From the NCBI GenBank assembly GCA_900542565.1, contig UQOC01000011.1, positions 1-55,078 on the forward strand: a stretch of 55,078 nucleotides of DNA. Reading direction: 5' to 3'. The first letter of the stretch is position 1. Each line of letters opens with the position of its first letter. The DNA is from an uncultured Eubacteriales bacterium. Lineage in GTDB: Bacteria; Bacillota; Clostridia; Peptostreptococcales; Anaerovoracaceae. Of this stretch, positions 41,950-50,152 are shown one piece after another. The translations under genes were made by a program, and so were the position numbers. Below the pieces are notes generated by a model. That model saw only the letters and a program-made list of their open reading frames with translations, was not told where the DNA came from and did no database searches.

Positions 41950-43153
41950 CTCTTTTCACCTCGATTCCCAAAGATTTAAGTTTGTCAAAAAATTCCGGAA
42001 AACTTTTGGCAACGGCCTCCGCACCGTCAATGATACCTCCTGTGGCTGTCAGCAGCACCGCCTCTGCCATTACGATCCTGTGATCGTTATAGCCAAAGAG
42101 AGGCTCCTTGGGAGGCCCGAATTTTGCCGGATAGATCACGATCTCATCATCGTATACCGTTACAGAAGTGCCGAATTTTCGCAGTTCTGCTGCCATGACT
42201 GCACCTCTGTCGCTTTCTTTTATCTTCAGACGGCTTGTCCCTGAAAAGACTCCGCCGTTTTCGGCGGCCGCCACTGCAAAGAGTACGGGCCCCAGATCCG
42301 GACAATCTGACACATTGAGGATCGGGGTGCCTTCTTTGAGCTGGCTGAACATCTTTCCATATACCCGGTCTCCCTGTATACTGTCCGGAGAGAGATTTCC
42401 TATCTCCACATCTCCTCCCAGTACATTGAGCGCTTCAAAGAATGCCGCATTGGAATAGTCTCCTTCCACATAGGCCTCTGAAGCCTTGTACCGCTGGCCG
42501 CCCGGAATATATATGGTATTTTCATCTTTCCATGAAGCTTCAACGCCAAAGGCCTGCAGTGCGGCCATGGTCATGTTTATGTAAGACCTGCTCTCAATGG
42601 GCGGCGTGATCGTGATGCTGCTGTCCCCCTCAAGGAGCGGCAGAGCAAACAAAAGACCACTGATAAACTGGCTCGAAACATTTCCGGCCAGCTTATAACT
42701 GCCGGCTTTGAGCGGTCCTTTGACCATGAGGCTGTTTTCATCCTGGGAAAAGATCAGTCCCCGCTCATCGCACAATATCTTATAAATGCCAAGAGGTCTT
42801 GCCATCAGGCTCCGGCTGCCGGAAAGGACATAGTTGGCCCCTGACACAAGGCATATTGGAACAAAGAACCTTAGAGTGCTTCCGCTCTCCCTGCACCGCA
42901 GTATGTCCGCCGGACCTGCACATCTCATATCCGTGCCCCTGACGGTTATCCTGTCTCCTTCCCGGCTCCACTCTGCGCCTATGGCTCTGAGGCAGTCCAG
43001 GGTCGCCAGCACATCTTCAGATTCGGATATGCCGTGGACTGTACACACCCCTTCAGAAAGGCCTGCACATATCAAGAGCCGGTGGGCCATGCTCTTGGAT
43101 GGCGGCGCCTCCACAAAACCTTTGGCTTTTCCTTTTTTTATCTCTACTTTCAT
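41939..43153 (-). CDS. aroA: 3-Phosphoshikimate 1-carboxyvinyltransferase (EPSP synthase)
   Basis: 404 residues, slightly short for the family. Motifs: PSKSMAHRLLICAGLSEG (about 19-36), CRESGSTLRFFVPICLVSGA (equivalent of the NxGTxxR loop), SSQFISGLLFALPLLEG, EGDYSNAAFFEA and RLKIKESDRGAVMAAELRKF, ending with YNDHRIVMAEAV. The GTLRF loop reads GSTLRFF rather than NAGTAMR, as in class II-like enzymes. It transfers enolpyruvate to shikimate-3-phosphate. Overlaps aroQ by 4 bases. Confidence 0.94.
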   Translation of the reverse strand: MKVEIKKGKAKGFVEAPPSKSMAHRLLICAGLSEGVCTVHGISESEDVLATLDCLRAIGAEWSREGDRITVRGTDMRCAGPADILRCRESGSTLRFFVPICLVSGANYVLSGSRSLMARPLGIYKILCDERGLIFSQDENSLMVKGPLKAGSYKLAGNVSSQFISGLLFALPLLEGDSSITITPPIESRSYINMTMAALQAFGVEASWKDENTIYIPGGQRYKASEAYVEGDYSNAAFFEALNVLGGDVEIGNLSPDSIQGDRVYGKMFSQLKEGTPILNVSDCPDLGPVLFAVAAAENGGVFSGTSRLKIKESDRGAVMAAELRKFGTSVTVYDDEIVIYPAKFGPPKEPLFGYNDHRIVMAEAVLLTATGGIIDGAEAVAKSFPEFFDKLKSLGIEVKRVEN

Positions 43154-43593
43154 CTGTTCTCCCTGATCTTTTCTATAAGGTGATCTATGGCTTCAAGATA
43201 GCCATCGGTACCTTTACCCATGACCGTAAAGCAGCATGCCTGCCTTATGTAGCTTATCTGCCGAAAATCTTCCCTCTCTGTCACATCGGTGATATGAACC
43301 TCTGCCGTAGGTATCCCTACGCTTTTTACAGCATCCAGCAGAGCTATGCTGGTATGGGTATAAGCCCCCGGATTTATCACTATGGCATCCGCCTTCTCGT
43401 AATAAGCCTGCTGTATCCGGTCCACCAGATCCCCCTCATGATTTGACTGGTAAAAAGACGGGGTAACGCAGTGTTTTCTGCAATGTGTCCATATCTTTTC
43501 AAGAAGGTCGTCATAGGTTTCTCTTCCGTATCTGTCCGGCTCCCTTATGCCCAGCATATTGAGGTTAGGTCCGTTTATTATGACAAAGTTCAT
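43150..43593 (-). CDS. aroQ: Type II 3-dehydroquinate dehydratase
   Basis: 147 residues, normal size. FVIINGPNLNMLGIREPDRY with the catalytic Tyr in GRETYDDL, QSNHEGDLVDRIQQA, INPGAYTHTSIALLDAV and the EVHITDVTEREDFRQISYI region. It dehydrates 3-dehydroquinate as a dodecamer in the cytosol. Overlaps aroE/K by 4 bases. Confidence 0.96.
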   Translation of the reverse strand: MNFVIINGPNLNMLGIREPDRYGRETYDDLLEKIWTHCRKHCVTPSFYQSNHEGDLVDRIQQAYYEKADAIVINPGAYTHTSIALLDAVKSVGIPTAEVHITDVTEREDFRQISYIRQACCFTVMGKGTDGYLEAIDHLIEKIRENR

Positions 43594-44864
43594 GATAATA
43601 CCTCCAAGATCTCATCGGCTGCTTTTTCTGCGCAGTCCTGCTCTTTAATTATATGATCGGCTGTAGAAACATAGGTATCATATCTTTCATCATATCTTTT
43701 TCTTATTTCATCCATGTTATAGGCCTTTGGCCTGTCTGCCGTCGGCGTCAGCTTTTCCGGATCTCTGTCACGGAAAAAAATCTCGCCGTTCATCTTCAGC
43801 GCCTTTATGTTTTCCTCTCTCATGACCGCTCCCCCTCCGGTAGCTATGATGGCCGAAGAATAGGCAGCCGCCTGTCTGATGACCTTTGACTCTATGTCTC
43901 TGAAATACTCTTCGCCATATTTTTCAAAGATTTCGGAAATCTTCATTCCCTGATCTTTTTCCACCATTTCATCGGTGTCATACACTGTCCTGCCTGTCTT
44001 TTGGGCCAGGATCCCTGCTATGGTCGTTTTGCCGCTGGCCGGCATGCCTGTGAGGACTATATTTGCTTTACGGTCATAGATGCTGCGAAAGATCCTTTCT
44101 GTCATGTGAGGTCCATATGCAGTGTCAAAGAAAAATTCAGAAGCCTTTACAGCCTGTTCCACCAGCATGTAAAGGCCGCCTTCAGCTTTGATCCCCATAT
44201 GCAGGGCCTCTGATACGGCCATGGACCGGAGCGGATTGTATATCACATCTATCATGGCCTCAAGCCTGCAAAAGGCGTTCAGATCTATGGGTTTTCTGAA
44301 TATGTCCGGATACATGCCGCAAGGCGTCGCATTTATCATTATCTGCGCATCACCATGGTATTTGACGGCTTCCTCATATGATACCGTCTTTTCTCCGGCT
44401 GGCATGTCTTTTGAGTCCTTGCAGACATGTCTTTCTTTTCTGCTGACTTTGATGATCTGATCTGCGCCCATGGCCTTGCATACTGCATCCGCTGTGGCCC
44501 CAGTACCTCCGGTTCCCAGTATCAGCACCTTTTTGCCGGCAAGTTCTGCGCCGCAGTGACGGATCAGTCCGGCGAGGCCGTCAAAGTCTGTATTGTGCCC
44601 GATAAGCCTTCCTCCGTCATTCCTTATGCAGTTTACGGAACCTATGCTCTCTGCCTCGGCTGTTATCCTGTCAAGATACGGTATGACCGTTTTTTTGTAA
44701 GGTATTGTCACATTTACGGCATCAAAATCCTTCTTGATCAGAAATTCCTTCAGCTGACCTTCATCCAGCTGGATCAGTTCATATTCATACCCGCCTATGG
44801 CGCTGTGTATTTCCCTGGAAAAGCTGTGGCCCAGTTTTTTTCCCAATAATCCGTATCTGCTCAT
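43590..44864 (-). CDS. aroE: Shikimate dehydrogenase-shikimate kinase fusion (AroE-AroK)
   Basis: 424 residues from the ATG at 44864, which gives a 4-base overlap with aroC. An extension to 44921 has no ribosome site and lies inside aroC. Residues ~1-265 are shikimate dehydrogenase: YGLLGKKLGHSFSREIHSAI, VTIPYKKTVIPYLD, VLILGTGGTGATADAV. Residues ~270-424 are shikimate kinase: NIVLTGMPASGKTTIAGILA (Walker A), YDTDEMVEKDQG, IIATGGGAVMREENI. One polypeptide thus does two consecutive steps, dehydroshikimate to shikimate to shikimate-3-phosphate. Such fusions are found in a minority of bacteria. Confidence 0.95.
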   Translation of the reverse strand: MSRYGLLGKKLGHSFSREIHSAIGGYEYELIQLDEGQLKEFLIKKDFDAVNVTIPYKKTVIPYLDRITAEAESIGSVNCIRNDGGRLIGHNTDFDGLAGLIRHCGAELAGKKVLILGTGGTGATADAVCKAMGADQIIKVSRKERHVCKDSKDMPAGEKTVSYEEAVKYHGDAQIMINATPCGMYPDIFRKPIDLNAFCRLEAMIDVIYNPLRSMAVSEALHMGIKAEGGLYMLVEQAVKASEFFFDTAYGPHMTERIFRSIYDRKANIVLTGMPASGKTTIAGILAQKTGRTVYDTDEMVEKDQGMKISEIFEKYGEEYFRDIESKVIRQAAAYSSAIIATGGGAVMREENIKALKMNGEIFFRDRDPEKLTPTADRPKAYNMDEIRKRYDERYDTYVSTADHIIKEQDCAEKAADEILEVLS

Positions 44865-45958
44865 TTTTGACTCCTGAAATAATCTGCCCCGAACCGTGTG
44901 ATGAGCAGATCTCCCAGACAAATGGCGGTAACTGCGTCTACCACGGCTCTGGCCCTGTGGACGATGGCAGGATCATGCCTGCCCCTTATCAAGAGGGTGG
45001 TATTCTCCTTTCTTTTGAAATCTACAGTCTGCTGCTCCTTGTATATGGAAGATGTCGGCTTAACCACGGTGCGGAAGATCACCGGCATTCCGTTTGTTAT
45101 ACCGCCGTTAATGCCTCCGTTGTTGTTAGAAATGGTATAAAACTTTCCTTCTGAAACACGGATAGGGTCGTTGGCCTGAGAACCTCTCATATCTGCCATG
45201 GCAAAACCTGCCCCAAACTCGATCCCTTTGACTGCCGGTACAGAAAAAATGCCGTGGGCTATAACGCTCTCTACCGTATCAAACCACGGTTCTCCTGCCC
45301 CTGCCGGCAGGCCTGTGACAGCTGTCTCAAGAATGCCTCCCGTGCTGTCTCCCTGGGATGCGATCTTTTCTATCGCCTCTGTCATAGCTTTTGCGGCCTC
45401 CTCATCCAGCACCGGAAAAGTCAGGCCTGACAGTTTTTCAATATCCTGCTCATAGTCTGCAAACTGCCTGTCACTGATGGAACAGCACCTGAACAGATGA
45501 GTCCCTATCCTTATGCCTTTATCTTCAAGGGCTTTCATAACGATGGCTCCGGCGGCAACCAAAGCTGCTGTCACCCTGCCGGAAAAATGTCCGCCTCCCC
45601 TGTAATCTTCAAAACCGCCGTACTTTTCATAGGCAGTCAGATCTGCATGGGATGGTCTTGCAACGGACCGCATTTCGTCATAATCGCCGCTTTTGGTATC
45701 CTGATTGTCTATCTTGATACATATGGGCGAACCGGTAGTATAGCCTCTGAATACACCGCTGAGTATCTCAAAGCTGTCAGCCTCTCTCCTCTGGGTTGAT
45801 ATCCTTCCTGAAGGACGGCGCTGATCCAGCTTCTCTCTTATATATTCTTCATCTACCCTAACCCCCGGAGACATACCGTCAATGACAGCCCCTATGGACC
45901 TTCCATGGCTTTCTCCAAAGAGAGTGAGTGTCAGGACCGCACCAAAGACATTTCTCAT
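44861..45958 (-). CDS. aroC: Chorismate synthase
   Basis: 365 residues. Family motifs: TLFGESHGRSIGAVIDGMSP at the N-terminus, RRPSGRISTQRREADSFEI, RPSHADLTAYEKYGGFEDYR with GGGHFSGRVTAALVAAGAI, and NGGINGGITNGMPVIFRTVV and RHDPAIVHRARAVVDAVTAI near the C-terminus. It converts EPSP to chorismate with reduced FMN. Overlaps aroB by 4 bases and aroE/K by 4. Confidence 0.97.
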   Translation of the reverse strand: MRNVFGAVLTLTLFGESHGRSIGAVIDGMSPGVRVDEEYIREKLDQRRPSGRISTQRREADSFEILSGVFRGYTTGSPICIKIDNQDTKSGDYDEMRSVARPSHADLTAYEKYGGFEDYRGGGHFSGRVTAALVAAGAIVMKALEDKGIRIGTHLFRCCSISDRQFADYEQDIEKLSGLTFPVLDEEAAKAMTEAIEKIASQGDSTGGILETAVTGLPAGAGEPWFDTVESVIAHGIFSVPAVKGIEFGAGFAMADMRGSQANDPIRVSEGKFYTISNNNGGINGGITNGMPVIFRTVVKPTSSIYKEQQTVDFKRKENTTLLIRGRHDPAIVHRARAVVDAVTAICLGDLLITRFGADYFRSQK

Positions 45959-46956
45959 CTGAACACCTCATCATACGCTTTCAATAATTCTTCCCTGCCC
46001 CATCTGACAAATCTATAAGTGCCGGCTTCCTCCGACTGTACTGTCATTATGGAATCCTTTCCTGCTTTTTTATCATGGAGAGCAGCTTCAACTACAGCTT
46101 CGCCGGAAGCATCGCACGATATCGGCAATCCCTCTCTGGCCAGGACTTCCTCCAGCCGCCTCCTTAATCCCGGCGACGCCATGGGAAGCATGCCCAGGGC
46201 CACGCATTCCCCATGGCAAAGGTCTGTCACCGCTTCTATGCCATGGCCCAGAGTATGGCCGAAATTGAGGACTCGTCTGAGACCCGATTCTTTCTCGTCT
46301 CTTTCCACGACAGCAGCCTTCAGTTTAAGGGCTCTTTCTATTATGTGATCTGTATCCTCAGATATTTCCTGTTTTTCTATTTTCTCAAACAGATCCCTGT
46401 CCATTGTCACAGCCATCTTGATGATCTCAGCCGCACCGCAGGCAAACTGCCTTTTGCTGAGAGTTTCCAGCGTATCAGGGTCGATCAGCACAGCCTTTGG
46501 CTGATAAAAAGCCCCGATAATATTCTTTATGCCGCAGAAATCTATGGCTGTCTTGCCGCCTATGGACGAATCTACCTGGGAAAGAAGGGTTGTGGGTATA
46601 TTGTAAAAATCTATGCCCCGCATATAGCAGGCAGCGGCAAATCCCGCAAGATCACCCGCAACACCGCCTCCCACAGCCGCCACACAGTCGCCCCGTGTAA
46701 ATCCGGCCATGAGCATGGCTCTGCACAGAGCCTCAAAATTTGAAAGGCTTTTGGATGTCTCACCAGATGGTATCTTGAAAATATGCGGCTCCTGGCAGGA
46801 TCCAGCTATCTTCTGGATATACTGGCCGGGAACACCGTCATCGGTGACGATCATGACTTTGCGGTCAAGGCTCAGCACTTCTGCCGCCCTGTCAAGGATC
46901 CCCCTTGAAAGAACTATGTCATAGCTGTCTTTTCCTAAGTTTACCGGTATCTTCAT
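45955..46956 (-). CDS. aroB: 3-Dehydroquinate synthase
   Basis: 333 residues, a little shorter than typical (about 350). AAVGGGVAGDLAGFAAACYM, TTLLSQVDSSIGGKTAIDF (metal/NAD site), RRVLNFGHTLGHGIEAVTDL and LCHGECVALGM are all present. It cyclises DAHP to dehydroquinate with NAD and a divalent metal. Overlaps pheA by 4 bases and aroC by 4. Confidence 0.96.
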   Translation of the reverse strand: MKIPVNLGKDSYDIVLSRGILDRAAEVLSLDRKVMIVTDDGVPGQYIQKIAGSCQEPHIFKIPSGETSKSLSNFEALCRAMLMAGFTRGDCVAAVGGGVAGDLAGFAAACYMRGIDFYNIPTTLLSQVDSSIGGKTAIDFCGIKNIIGAFYQPKAVLIDPDTLETLSKRQFACGAAEIIKMAVTMDRDLFEKIEKQEISEDTDHIIERALKLKAAVVERDEKESGLRRVLNFGHTLGHGIEAVTDLCHGECVALGMLPMASPGLRRRLEEVLAREGLPISCDASGEAVVEAALHDKKAGKDSIMTVQSEEAGTYRFVRWGREELLKAYDEVFR

Positions 46957-48074
46957 CTTTCTGTCTCCTGATCGTGAAGGTTGGTGTATGAGCCTACGAT
47001 CTTTATCTTGTCGCAGCAGCTCTGAAGTTCTTTAAAGCATTCCTGGCCTTCCTGGCCATATATGTCTCCGCCTGCTTCCACATAAAAGTAATAGTGCCAC
47101 AGCAGTTCTTTCATCGGCCTTGACCTTAAAGTCCTCATGTTGAAACCATGGCTGCCTATGATGTTAAGGGCCTGGGCCAGTGAACCTGCTTCATCTCTTA
47201 CTGTGAACAGCAGTGAAAAATATGGTTTGCCCCCATGGTTTGCATCTCTGGTGTCAGCCCTGGAAAACACAGCAAATCTTGTTGTGTTGGTCCTGTCGTC
47301 GTTTATGCTCCTGGCGATGACATCAAGCCCGAACAATTTGGCTGACTCTGCGCTGCCGATGGCGGCAATGCTCTTGTCATTCTGCTCCTTCACATGCTCG
47401 GCTGCAAGAGCGGTATTGGAATAGTCGGCCTGTTTGAGCCCGTGGTCTTCTATGAAAGCTGCGCACTGGGAAAGGGCCTGTGGATGGCTCACCACTGTCC
47501 TTATATCTTTGATCGTCGCCCCCTCAAGGCCGAGGAGATCGTGGGTAACGGCCAGGTCATACATTCCGTTGATGAAAAGTGTGCCGGAAAACATCAGGTC
47601 GTTGACCTGATCCACATCTCCTGCAAAACTGTTTTCCACAGGCAGGACAGCGCAGTCACACTCTCCGCTTTCAACGGCTTCATAAGCTTTTTTAAATCCG
47701 TTATAAGCTATCTTGCGGGCTGTGGGGAATATCCTGCAGGCCGCTATGTGGGCAAAGGCGCCTTCCGTTCCGCTGTAAGCAACTTTCAGCCCTTCAAGTA
47801 TCGTTCCCTGGTACCTTCTGGCAATGGCCATGACGCTTTCCAGAAAATTCATATAATGGGCTCTGATATTGGGGTCTTCTATGCGGTCTGCCCCCATCAT
47901 CAGCACCTGTCTTTCTCTTTCCGGATCATAAACAGGCAGAGCGTTTTCTTTTTTATACTCTCCTACTTGTCTGACAAGTTCCATTCGCTGACGGAACAGC
48001 TCCGCCATCTTGTCGTCGGTTTCCGTTATCTTGTTCCTTATTTTTTTCAGTTGATCGGATTTGTTGTCTGTCAT
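46953..48074 (-). CDS. pheA: Bifunctional chorismate mutase/prephenate dehydratase
   Basis: 373 residues. Residues ~5-90 are an AroQ-class chorismate mutase (RNKITETDDKMAELFRQRME, LVRQVGEYKKENALPVYDPE). Residues ~108-285 are prephenate dehydratase (VAYSGTEGAFAHIAACRIFP, VLPVENSFAGDVDQVNDLMF, DRTNTTRFAVFS). Residues ~295-373 are an ACT domain with GSHGFNMRTLRSRPMKELLW, so phenylalanine feedback is expected. First gene of the aromatic operon, behind a good promoter at 48112-48140. Confidence 0.96.
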   Translation of the reverse strand: MTDNKSDQLKKIRNKITETDDKMAELFRQRMELVRQVGEYKKENALPVYDPERERQVLMMGADRIEDPNIRAHYMNFLESVMAIARRYQGTILEGLKVAYSGTEGAFAHIAACRIFPTARKIAYNGFKKAYEAVESGECDCAVLPVENSFAGDVDQVNDLMFSGTLFINGMYDLAVTHDLLGLEGATIKDIRTVVSHPQALSQCAAFIEDHGLKQADYSNTALAAEHVKEQNDKSIAAIGSAESAKLFGLDVIARSINDDRTNTTRFAVFSRADTRDANHGGKPYFSLLFTVRDEAGSLAQALNIIGSHGFNMRTLRSRPMKELLWHYYFYVEAGGDIYGQEGQECFKELQSCCDKIKIVGSYTNLHDQETER

Positions 48075-48111
48075 TTGCCACCTCGCAAGTTATCACTGTT
48101 AACTATAATGG

Positions 48112-48140
48112 ATTATAGCGTTTTATGCGTGTAAAGTCAA
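48112..48140 (-). promoter_or_regulatory. Promoter of the aromatic operon with a dyad over the -10
   Basis: On the minus strand TTGACT (48140-48135) and TATAAT (48117-48112) have a 17-base spacer. The -10 lies inside a near-perfect 16-base palindrome, CTATAATGGATTATAG (48103-48118), a candidate operator. No T-box or leader-peptide attenuator is visible in 48075-48111. Confidence 0.75.
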
Positions 48141-48157
48141 CATTTTGCCGAAAAATA

Positions 48158-48204
48158 TTGCCATGGATGAAAATAAATATTATAATACGGTTAACGGTAT
48201 TAAC
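48158..48204 (+). promoter_or_regulatory. Promoter and TetR operator for the 48221 regulator
   Basis: TTGCCA (48158-48163) and TATAAT (48181-48186) have a 17-base spacer. GTTAA-CGGTA-TTAAC (48190-48204) is an inverted repeat over the expected start of transcription. A single GTTAAC also occurs at 48098-48103, near the divergent aromatic promoter. Confidence 0.7.
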
Positions 48205-48220
48205 TATTGAGGTGGACTGA

Positions 48221-48766
48221 ATGACAGATACAGACAGAACAAAAATATTAAAAGAAAAACTCCTTTCAGCCGGGATAGATGAGATCGCAGCCCACGGAGC
48301 AGAGGACTTTTCTCTCCGCCGGGTAGCTGCTGCCTGTGGAGCAAGCTGTGCAGCTCCTTATAAGCATTTTAAGAATAAAGAAGAATTTATCCAGGCTACC
48401 ATCCAGTATATAGATGAAAAATGGAACAGGTTGAGCCGTCAGATAGTCGCCTCCTTTGACGATCCCTGTGAAAGGATCCCCCGGCTGTGTGCCGCCAATG
48501 TAAGGTTCAAACTGGCCAATCCGCTGTACAGCATGGGCGGACAGTCTTTCACCCCTTCTATCACCGACGAGATACGGGCTCTCTGCAAACGGGACGGCCG
48601 CTCCGACGAAACTATGCTGCTTTTTTCTGTTTCTGCAATGGTCAGCGGTACGGCATGGCTCATAAGCAGCGGCAAGCTGGAAAATTCTCAGGATGTGATG
48701 GATCTCCTCATGCAGAAGGTCTCTGAAGAGATCAGTCTAAAAGATAACCATGAGAAAGAAATATAG
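48221..48766 (+). CDS. TetR/AcrR family transcriptional regulator
   Basis: 181 residues. The helix-turn-helix is typical: LLSAGIDEIAAHGAEDFSLR, RVAAACGASCAAPYKHFKNK, EEFIQATIQYI. The C-terminal domain is helical. It starts behind GAGGTGG. It is 24 bases upstream of a sodium:solute symporter gene, which it likely controls, and divergent from pheA, so it could also touch the aromatic operon promoter. Confidence 0.88.
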   Translation: MTDTDRTKILKEKLLSAGIDEIAAHGAEDFSLRRVAAACGASCAAPYKHFKNKEEFIQATIQYIDEKWNRLSRQIVASFDDPCERIPRLCAANVRFKLANPLYSMGGQSFTPSITDEIRALCKRDGRSDETMLLFSVSAMVSGTAWLISSGKLENSQDVMDLLMQKVSEEISLKDNHEKEI

Positions 48767-48790
48767 AGAAAGGTCTGCGGTATAATTTCA

Positions 48791-50152
48791 ATGGGATCAG
48801 GTTTTACGGCGGGATTTCTTGCAACAATGGTAATCCTGGCAGGTCTTAGCATTTATATGGGGATAAAGCACAGAGGCTCTGCTGAAAACAGCAGGACATG
48901 CAAAGCTGCCGTCGTTTCGGGTACCATCATAGGCACTCTTGTGGGAGGTTCTTCGACCATAGGTACCGCCCAGCTGGCATATCACTTTGGCATGTCTGCA
49001 TGGTGGTTCACCCTGGGAGGAGGCATAGGATGTCTGCTCATGGGTGTTTTTTTCGTATCGCCCTTGCGCCGGCAGGGATGCGATACTCTGACGGGCATGA
49101 TTTCTGCCCGCTATGGACAAAATGCCGGTTCTTTGGCTGCTGTCCTGTCATCGGCCGGTACATATATCAATCTGATGGCTCAGCTCCTTTCCGCCACATC
49201 GATCCTGTCCCTCTTCATGCCCGGCGCAGATCCGGCAGCAGAGCTCATTGCAGCTGCTCTTCTAATGATCCTGTACGCCTTGTCCGGAGGCATAGACGGC
49301 ATAGGCAGCGTGGGCATCCTTAAGACCGTTCTCCTTTATGTGGCTTCCATAGGTGCAGGCATGTATGCCCTATATATGTTTGGCGGCATATCAAACATCG
49401 TTAATGATCCGGTTTTGGATAAAGGCGCATATTTCAGCCTGTTTGCACGGGGTATCAGCACCGACCTCGGCGCAGGAGCCTCCCTCATACTGGGGATCGT
49501 ATCTACTCAGACCTATGCCCAGGCATGCCTTGCAGGCAGGACCGACAGGGCTGCACGCTGCGGTGCGCTGGTCAGCGCCGTACTGGTGCCGCCCATAGGT
49601 ATCGGCGGTATCCTGGTCGGTCTTTATATGAGGGTTAATTTCCCTGATCTTCCCGATGCAAAATATGCTTTTACATATTTCATCACCCAATATCTGCCTC
49701 CTGCCCTTGGAGGGATCATCACAGCAGCTCTGCTGATAGCAGTGATCGGCACAGGTTCAGGTCTTGCTCTTGGAGTTGCCACCACCATAAGGCGTGATCT
49801 TCTGGACAAAAAAACAGCCCTGAGCCGCCATGTTCAAAAGCTGTTTTCAATCCGCAGGATCATCATCCTCTTGCTCCTGTCAGCAGCCCTTATCTCTGCA
49901 GGAGAAGCAGGCGGCATAATCCTTGATTTCAGCTTCATGTCCATGGCCCTCAGGGGCGCCGTTTTATTCGTTCCGCTGATGTGCGTCCTTTTTATCAAAA
50001 AACCTGTAAGCTCCCGTTATATGCTTGCAGCCATAATTGCCGGCCCGGCAGTCGTGTTTGCAGGCAATTTCTTCATTGAAAGCTTCGACCCTCTTTTTGC
50101 GGGAGTAGGCGTGAGCGCCATCATGGCGGCTATCGGTCTTTGTAAGAAATGA
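48791..50152 (+). CDS. Sodium:solute symporter (SSS) family transporter
   Basis: 453 residues, about thirteen membrane helices. GGSSTIGTAQLAYHFGMSAW (TM2 region), GGGIGCLLMGVFFVSPLRR, LSSAGTYINLMAQLLSATSI (TM5), and QTYAQACLAGRTDRAARCGA, in which the SSS signature of TM7-8 is recognisable. It would import a small organic solute with Na+. Its position beside D-aminoacylase-like genes hints at amino acid or acyl-amino acid uptake, but specificity is unknown. Its last 23 bases overlap tail-to-tail with the next gene. Confidence 0.87.
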   Translation: MGSGFTAGFLATMVILAGLSIYMGIKHRGSAENSRTCKAAVVSGTIIGTLVGGSSTIGTAQLAYHFGMSAWWFTLGGGIGCLLMGVFFVSPLRRQGCDTLTGMISARYGQNAGSLAAVLSSAGTYINLMAQLLSATSILSLFMPGADPAAELIAAALLMILYALSGGIDGIGSVGILKTVLLYVASIGAGMYALYMFGGISNIVNDPVLDKGAYFSLFARGISTDLGAGASLILGIVSTQTYAQACLAGRTDRAARCGALVSAVLVPPIGIGGILVGLYMRVNFPDLPDAKYAFTYFITQYLPPALGGIITAALLIAVIGTGSGLALGVATTIRRDLLDKKTALSRHVQKLFSIRRIIILLLLSAALISAGEAGGIILDFSFMSMALRGAVLFVPLMCVLFIKKPVSSRYMLAAIIAGPAVVFAGNFFIESFDPLFAGVGVSAIMAAIGLCKK

